DNA from: Burkholderiaceae bacterium
Lineage (GTDB): Bacteria > Pseudomonadota > Gammaproteobacteria > Burkholderiales > Burkholderiaceae_C
NCBI GenBank assembly: GCA_023260315.1
Contig: JALQVQ010000207.1
Coordinates: forward strand, 1-8,124
Reading direction: 5' to 3'
DNA length: 8,124 nucleotides
Below, piece by piece: positions 7,498-8,124 of this stretch. Within the stretch, counting starts at the first letter, position 1. Each line of letters opens with the position of its first letter. The position numbers and the translations under genes were made by a program. The notes beneath the pieces are model-generated. The model saw only the letters and a program-made list of their open reading frames with translations. It did not search any database and was not told the DNA's origin.

Positions 7498-8124
7498 ATG
7501 ACCTCTACGATTCGCAAACCCAACACCGCACGCGGTTATCGCGCCGGTCAGTCAGCCATCGTTGCAGGTCTGGCATTGGCCTTCTCCCTGTCAAGTTGGG
7601 CAATTGATTTCGGACGCATCACCGTGAACTCCCAACAGGGTCAACCGCTGAATGCGGACGTCGTCCTAACGGATGTTCCGGTTGCAACACCAGACAACAT
7701 TCGACTGACAGCCTCAACCGCAGATGCCGCTGATATCACGGCGGTCGCACGGGCAAGGGCAGATGGCGCTCTGTACATCCACGTCGAGTCCCGGGCGCCC
7801 ATCAACACCCAAAGTCTTGCCCTTGAATTTGAAATCAGCTATCCGACTGCTGATGCCGGCAAGGGCATCGCACTGATGGCGACCGTCAACCGAACGCTGA
7901 CAGTGGCGATACCTGCCGCTGCGATGCCGGTGCAGACACCCGTCGCCAGCGGCCCTGTCAATATCGCTGTCACCAACGGTGACACGGCCAGTGAGATCGT
8001 CTATGAGGCACTGACCGATGCGCGTGCCAACGGCGCCACCATGAACCAAATGCTTGTGGCTCTGCAGAACCAGAACCCCAAGGCGTTCATCGAATCGAAC
8101 GTCAACCTCATAAAAGCCGGACAG
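7498..8124 (+). CDS. fimV: FimV-like LysM protein, N-terminal part (runs off the window)
   Basis: The frame is open for 209 codons from the ATG at 7498 to the window end, with no stop. Residues 1-18 are a long basic n-region, 19-34 a hydrophobic core (S-A-I-V-A-G-L-A-L-A-F-S-L), and a signal-peptidase site is likely after S-W-A at 33-35. The mature start, I-D-F-G-R-I-T-V-N-S-Q-Q-G-Q-P-L-N-A-D-V, matches the conserved N-terminus of FimV proteins. A divergent periplasmic domain runs to about 140. A LysM-like segment then spans about 155-209, with N-G-D-T-A-S-E-I and M-N-Q-M-L-V-A-L-Q-N-Q-N-P-K-A-F-I-E. FimV/TspA proteins are inner-membrane, peptidoglycan-binding organisers of poles and type IV pili. 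The transmembrane helix, acidic repeats and C-terminal TPR domain would lie beyond the window. The start is 22 nt after asd, with a weak ribosome site. Synteny with asd supports the call. Confidence 0.85.
   Translation, partial: MTSTIRKPNTARGYRAGQSAIVAGLALAFSLSSWAIDFGRITVNSQQGQPLNADVVLTDVPVATPDNIRLTASTADAADITAVARARADGALYIHVESRAPINTQSLALEFEISYPTADAGKGIALMATVNRTLTVAIPAAAMPVQTPVASGPVNIAVTNGDTASEIVYEALTDARANGATMNQMLVALQNQNPKAFIESNVNLIKAGQ

Noticed and set aside
7714..8049. 111-residue minus-strand frame opposite fimV
   Set aside because: The plus-strand frame has a signal peptide, the FimV N-terminal signature and a LysM-like segment; the antisense product has no recognisable features.
1..8124. 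CRISPR array, tRNA or rRNA gene, transposase, toxin-antitoxin or defence system
   Set aside because: None was seen on either strand. Coding sequence of known families fills nearly the whole window and the gaps are short.

Overview
The window is mostly one strand-consistent stretch of a proteobacterial chromosome, with a short unrelated fragment joined to its left end. Bases 1-248, read on the minus strand, encode the middle of an FtsY (SRP receptor) GTPase. From base 246 rightward the plus strand encodes the C-terminal two-thirds of SdhB. The two homologies meet at a GGATCC/GATC site (244-249), and neither protein continues past it. This looks like a ligation or assembly chimera rather than biology. 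No new molecular system is visible; the genes are well-known core metabolism and cell-envelope genes.

Layout after the junction: sdhB (partial), sdhE and gltA lie close together on the plus strand. They form the end of a succinate dehydrogenase / citrate synthase operon that stops at a strong intrinsic terminator (2351-2385). A small bactofilin gene follows on the minus strand, convergent with gltA. A 213-nt intergenic region with an AT-rich core (about 2879-2985) separates the bactofilin from the divergent leuC. Then come leuC, leuD, leuB, asd and the start of fimV, all on the plus strand with gaps of 21, 58, 25 and 22 nt.

The order sdhB-sdhE-gltA ... leuC-leuD-leuB-asd-fimV, and the SdhB, GltA and Asd protein sequences, fit a betaproteobacterium, most likely of the order Burkholderiales. 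That assignment rests on recalled synteny and sequence style, not on a search. The FtsY fragment has a different character (more AT-rich codons) and resembles actinobacterial-type FtsY, which is a weaker guess. A mixed environmental DNA source would explain both.

Functionally, SdhB, SdhE and GltA serve the TCA cycle: an iron-sulfur subunit, the flavin-attachment factor for SdhA, and citrate synthase. LeuC and LeuD form isopropylmalate isomerase, and LeuB is the next enzyme of leucine synthesis. Asd makes aspartate semialdehyde for the lysine, threonine, methionine and diaminopimelate branches. FimV is an inner-membrane LysM-type protein tied to polar assembly and type IV pili, and the bactofilin is a small cytoskeletal polymer protein.
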